Shown one piece after another: positions 62,084-64,000 of a stretch of DNA of 64,000 bases. How positions within the stretch are numbered: the stretch's first letter is position 1; the number at the start of each line of letters is the position of its first letter. Under the pieces are notes generated by a model. It was not told where the DNA came from. It saw nothing but the letters and a program-made list of their open reading frames with translations, and searched no databases. Origin of the DNA: Microbacterium testaceum StLB037 (GTDB lineage Bacteria; Actinomycetota; Actinomycetes; Actinomycetales; Microbacteriaceae); contig NZ_FNJN01000001.1 of the NCBI RefSeq assembly GCF_900104345.1, forward strand, positions 372,001-436,000. The letters are read 5' to 3'. Made by a program: the position numbers and the translations under genes.

Positions 62084-62896
62084 ATGACGACGCGTGTGGC
62101 CATCGTGGGCGGAACCGGAAAGCTCGGCGGGGTGATCAGGGCGGTCGTCGAGGCCGAAGAGGGCTACGAGGTCACCGCGGTGCTCACCTCGGCCTCTCCG
62201 CTCAGCGAGATGGACGGCGCGGATCTCGTGATCGACGCGACGACCCCCGCCGTCTCCATCGACGTCGTCCGCGCGGCGGTCGAGCGCGGCATCAACGTCC
62301 TGGTGGGCACCTCGGGTTGGTCGAACGAACGCATCGCCCTCGTCCGATCGTTGGTGGATGCCAGCGGAACGGGCGCCGTTTTCATCCCCAACTTCTCGCT
62401 CGGTTCGGTGATCGGCAGCGCCCTCGCGGCGGCGGCGGCCCCGTTCTTCCCCTCGATCGAGATCGTCGAGGCCCACCACGAGACGAAGATCGATTCTCCC
62501 AGCGGGACGGCGGTGCGCACCGCCGAGCTCATCGCGGCGGCGCGGGCCGACGTCGGCCCCGTCGAGTCTCCCCATGTCGACCAGCGTGCTCGCGGACAGC
62601 GCGTGGCATCCGTCCCCATTCACTCGCTGCGTCGCCCGGGTGTCGTCGCCCGCCAAGAGACGGTGCTCTCGGCAGCGGGGGAGTCGCTGACGATCGTGCA
62701 CGACACGATCGAGCCCGCCAAGGCCTACGCTCCCGGCATCCGGATCGCCCTGGCCGCAGCGCGCGACGCGCGCGGCGTGCACGTGGGTCTCGACAGCTTC
62801 ATCGACATCGGCGTGCGGACGCGTCCCCTCGCGCCCGAGGCTCCGATCGCCGACGGCGACGTGTCGGGCCAGGTCGCGGGAGTCACCAGCGCATGA
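62084..62896 (+). CDS. dapB: 4-hydroxy-tetrahydrodipicolinate reductase
   Basis: A protein of 270 residues, third step shared by lysine and diaminopimelate synthesis. NAD(P)-binding VAIVGGTGKLGG starts the Rossmann domain; LVIDATTPAVSIDVV and VGTSGWS follow. The catalytic EAHHETKIDSPSGTA has His131-His132 and Lys135. The C-terminal GLDSFIDIGVRT matches the family. Co-translated with a small membrane protein (ATGA overlap). dapA is not in the window. Confidence 0.97.
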   Translation: MTTRVAIVGGTGKLGGVIRAVVEAEEGYEVTAVLTSASPLSEMDGADLVIDATTPAVSIDVVRAAVERGINVLVGTSGWSNERIALVRSLVDASGTGAVFIPNFSLGSVIGSALAAAAAPFFPSIEIVEAHHETKIDSPSGTAVRTAELIAAARADVGPVESPHVDQRARGQRVASVPIHSLRRPGVVARQETVLSAAGESLTIVHDTIEPAKAYAPGIRIALAAARDARGVHVGLDSFIDIGVRTRPLAPEAPIADGDVSGQVAGVTSA

Positions 62897-63345
62897 GAGT
62901 GCGCGTCGCGGTCGCCGTCATGACGGTGCTGCTGCTGATGTACGTCGCGCTCGCGGGGCAGCGGGCCATCGTTCTGCTGACGAGCGGAGAGACCGTCGGC
63001 GTCGTGATGGGCGTGGCGTTGCTCGTGCTTCCGGCCCTGGCGATCTGGGCGATCGGCCGCGAACTGTGGTTCGGTGTGCGCGCCCAGCAACTGGGGGAGC
63101 GGTTGGATGCCGAGGGCGGACTGCCCGATGAAGACCTCCCCGTGCGCCCGAGCGGGCGCATCGAACGCGAAGACGGCGACGCATTGTTCCCGCGCTACCG
63201 GGCGGACGTCGAAGAACACCCCGACGACTGGCGCGCGCGCTACCGGCTGGGCCTCGCGTACGACGCGGCGGGCGACCGTCGGCGCGCGCGGGATGCGATC
63301 CGCACGGCCATCCGTCTCGAGACATCCGAGCGCCGCGCCGCCTGA
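62893..63345 (+). CDS. small membrane protein with a TPR-like C-terminus
   Basis: A protein of 150 residues: two transmembrane helices (about 4-24 and 35-58), then a soluble part with a TPR-like repeat (LFPRYRADVEEHPDDWRARYRLGLAYDAAGDRRRARDAIRTAI, residues about 97-140). The pattern of AYDAAGDRRRARDAIR is the helix-turn-helix of a tetratricopeptide unit. It shares a transcript with dapB through the ATGA overlap. No named family is recognised; a scaffold role at the membrane is likely only by inference. Confidence 0.78.
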   Translation: MRVRVAVAVMTVLLLMYVALAGQRAIVLLTSGETVGVVMGVALLVLPALAIWAIGRELWFGVRAQQLGERLDAEGGLPDEDLPVRPSGRIEREDGDALFPRYRADVEEHPDDWRARYRLGLAYDAAGDRRRARDAIRTAIRLETSERRAA

Positions 63346-63415
63346 GGACTTCTTCGCGGAACCCCGCTCTGCGGCCCCGACGAGCTCGCTCCCGGCCCCG
63401 GGTGCCCCGGGCAGC

Positions 63416-63451
63416 GGAGGGGAGGGGGCGTGAGCGTCCGGCCTCCCCTCC
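63416..63451. terminator. bidirectional hairpin between convergent genes
   Basis: GGAGGGGAGG at 63416-63425 pairs perfectly with CCTCCCCTCC at 63442-63451, separating the dapB operon from the epimerase. Confidence 0.75.
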
Positions 63452-63457
63452 GTCCCG

Positions 63458-64000
63458 TCAGGCGGCGTCGTGCGCCGGCACGGCCGAGGCCACGGCCTCT
63501 TCGACCGTGCGGTGAGAGAACGTGAACCCGCTGTCCTCGAGGGCCGTCGGGCGCACGTCGGCGTCGGAGGTGAGCAGCGCCTCGGTCGCGTCGGAGCCGA
63601 GGGCGAGCTTCACGCCCCAGATCGGCGCGCGCACGAGGTACGGACGATTCATGCGGCGGGCGAGGGCGAAACCGAGGTCGTTCGCCGTCGCGCGCGTGGG
63701 GCCGGTGAGGTTCACGGGTCCCGACAGATCGGAATCGATGACGTGGCGGATCGCGCGCACCTCGTCGTCGAGCGAGATCCACGGCCACACCTGGGTGCCG
63801 CGGCCGATCGGGCCCGAGATGCCGAGCTTGGTCAGCAGGAGGAGGGGCTTGAGCACTCCCTGCTCGTGCACGACGGGGGCGGTGCGCAGCATCGCCACCC
63901 GCGCCGAATCTCCGGCGGCTCGTGCCTCGTGCTCCCAATCCACGCAGATGTCCGCGAGCAGGCCCGTGCCGCGCTTCGAGTCCTCGGTCAGGACGGCTCC
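63458..64000 (-). CDS. TIGR01777-type NAD-dependent epimerase/dehydratase, 3' part
   Basis: At least 180 C-terminal residues; the frame stays open to the right edge of the window. Visible: LTEDSKRGTGLLADICVDWEHEA, VAMLRTAPVVHEQGVLKPLLLLTKLG, IGRGTQVWPWISLDDEVRAIRHVID, and GPVNLTGPTRATANDLGFALARRM. These are the C-terminal signatures of the TIGR01777 (YfcH-like, SDR extended) family, which includes cell-division-linked SulA-like proteins. The substrate is unknown. An internal GTG at 63943 is not the true start because the family motif continues upstream. Confidence 0.88.
   Translation of the reverse strand, partial: GAVLTEDSKRGTGLLADICVDWEHEARAAGDSARVAMLRTAPVVHEQGVLKPLLLLTKLGISGPIGRGTQVWPWISLDDEVRAIRHVIDSDLSGPVNLTGPTRATANDLGFALARRMNRPYLVRAPIWGVKLALGSDATEALLTSDADVRPTALEDSGFTFSHRTVEEAVASAVPAHDAA

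Overview
The window is 64 kb of very G+C-rich bacterial DNA from a high-GC Gram-positive organism, most likely a Microbacterium or a close relative in the Microbacteriaceae. This is inferred from the protein set (DUF1206, an EfeUOB operon with an IdeR-type box, an actinobacterial MutY and YlxR, a Rpf/APF-like secreted muralytic protein), the near-exclusive use of G/C-ending codons, and many leaderless -10/ATG promoters. No rRNA, tRNA, CRISPR array or intact transposase was found. Every CDS was placed by eye from conserved motifs, start geometry and gene overlaps.

Layout. 0-4 kb: the 3' end of ispG, a BenE-type transporter, a Phd/YefM-VapC toxin-antitoxin pair, and an ECF sigma factor overlapping a membrane-anchored partner. 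4-11 kb: proS, an aldo/keto reductase, a DUF1206 membrane protein, glycogen phosphorylase and an HD-domain protein. 11-21 kb: an AbrB-VapC pair beside the nusA-ylxR-infB-rbfA-truB-ribF translation cluster. That cluster lacks rimP and is interrupted by mutY, a kinase-like protein without a P-loop, and two small membrane proteins. 21-31 kb: a drug-type MFS exporter, copA behind a CsoR-type operator, a lipoprotein, a SNF2 helicase, pfkA, and a DUF559-like nuclease gene enclosed by IS-like terminal inverted repeats. 31-43 kb: oligopeptidase B, a Pit phosphate transporter, a metallophosphoesterase, aspA, an FAH-family hydrolase, PrsW, FKBP, YceI, and EamA and MFS transporters. 43-57 kb: rpsO, a 2-oxoglutarate oxygenase, the efeUOB ferrous-iron uptake operon, a flavin monooxygenase/FMN reductase pair, a methyltransferase, a secreted-type nuclease, a fructosamine kinase, DedA, a glycosyltransferase fused to an SGNH hydrolase, and a coiled-coil lytic transglycosylase. 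57-64 kb: pnp (TTG start within a hairpin), an aldo/keto reductase-like pseudoenzyme, a histidine phosphatase, dapB, a small TPR-like membrane protein, and the 3' part of an epimerase (TIGR01777-like).

How the genes work together. The core genes cover translation initiation and ribosome maturation (nusA, infB, rbfA, truB, rpsO), RNA decay (pnp), flavin synthesis (ribF, which supplies the flavin enzymes), central carbon (glgP, pfkA, aspA), lysine/peptidoglycan precursor synthesis (dapB) and metal homeostasis (copA under copper control, efeUOB under iron control). Accessory genes sit between them, often behind their own leaderless promoter.

The most unusual signals are: (1) the heptamer GGATGCC/GGCATCC, found more than 100 times by eye on both strands, where it appears to override normal codon choice; (2) a strict TANNNT-N6-start-codon promoter geometry in front of about 14 genes; (3) a DUF559-like gene inside IS-like inverted repeats; (4) several long, near-perfect intergenic hairpins, including a 62-bp palindrome between infB and rbfA; and (5) the glycosyltransferase-SGNH hydrolase fusion.
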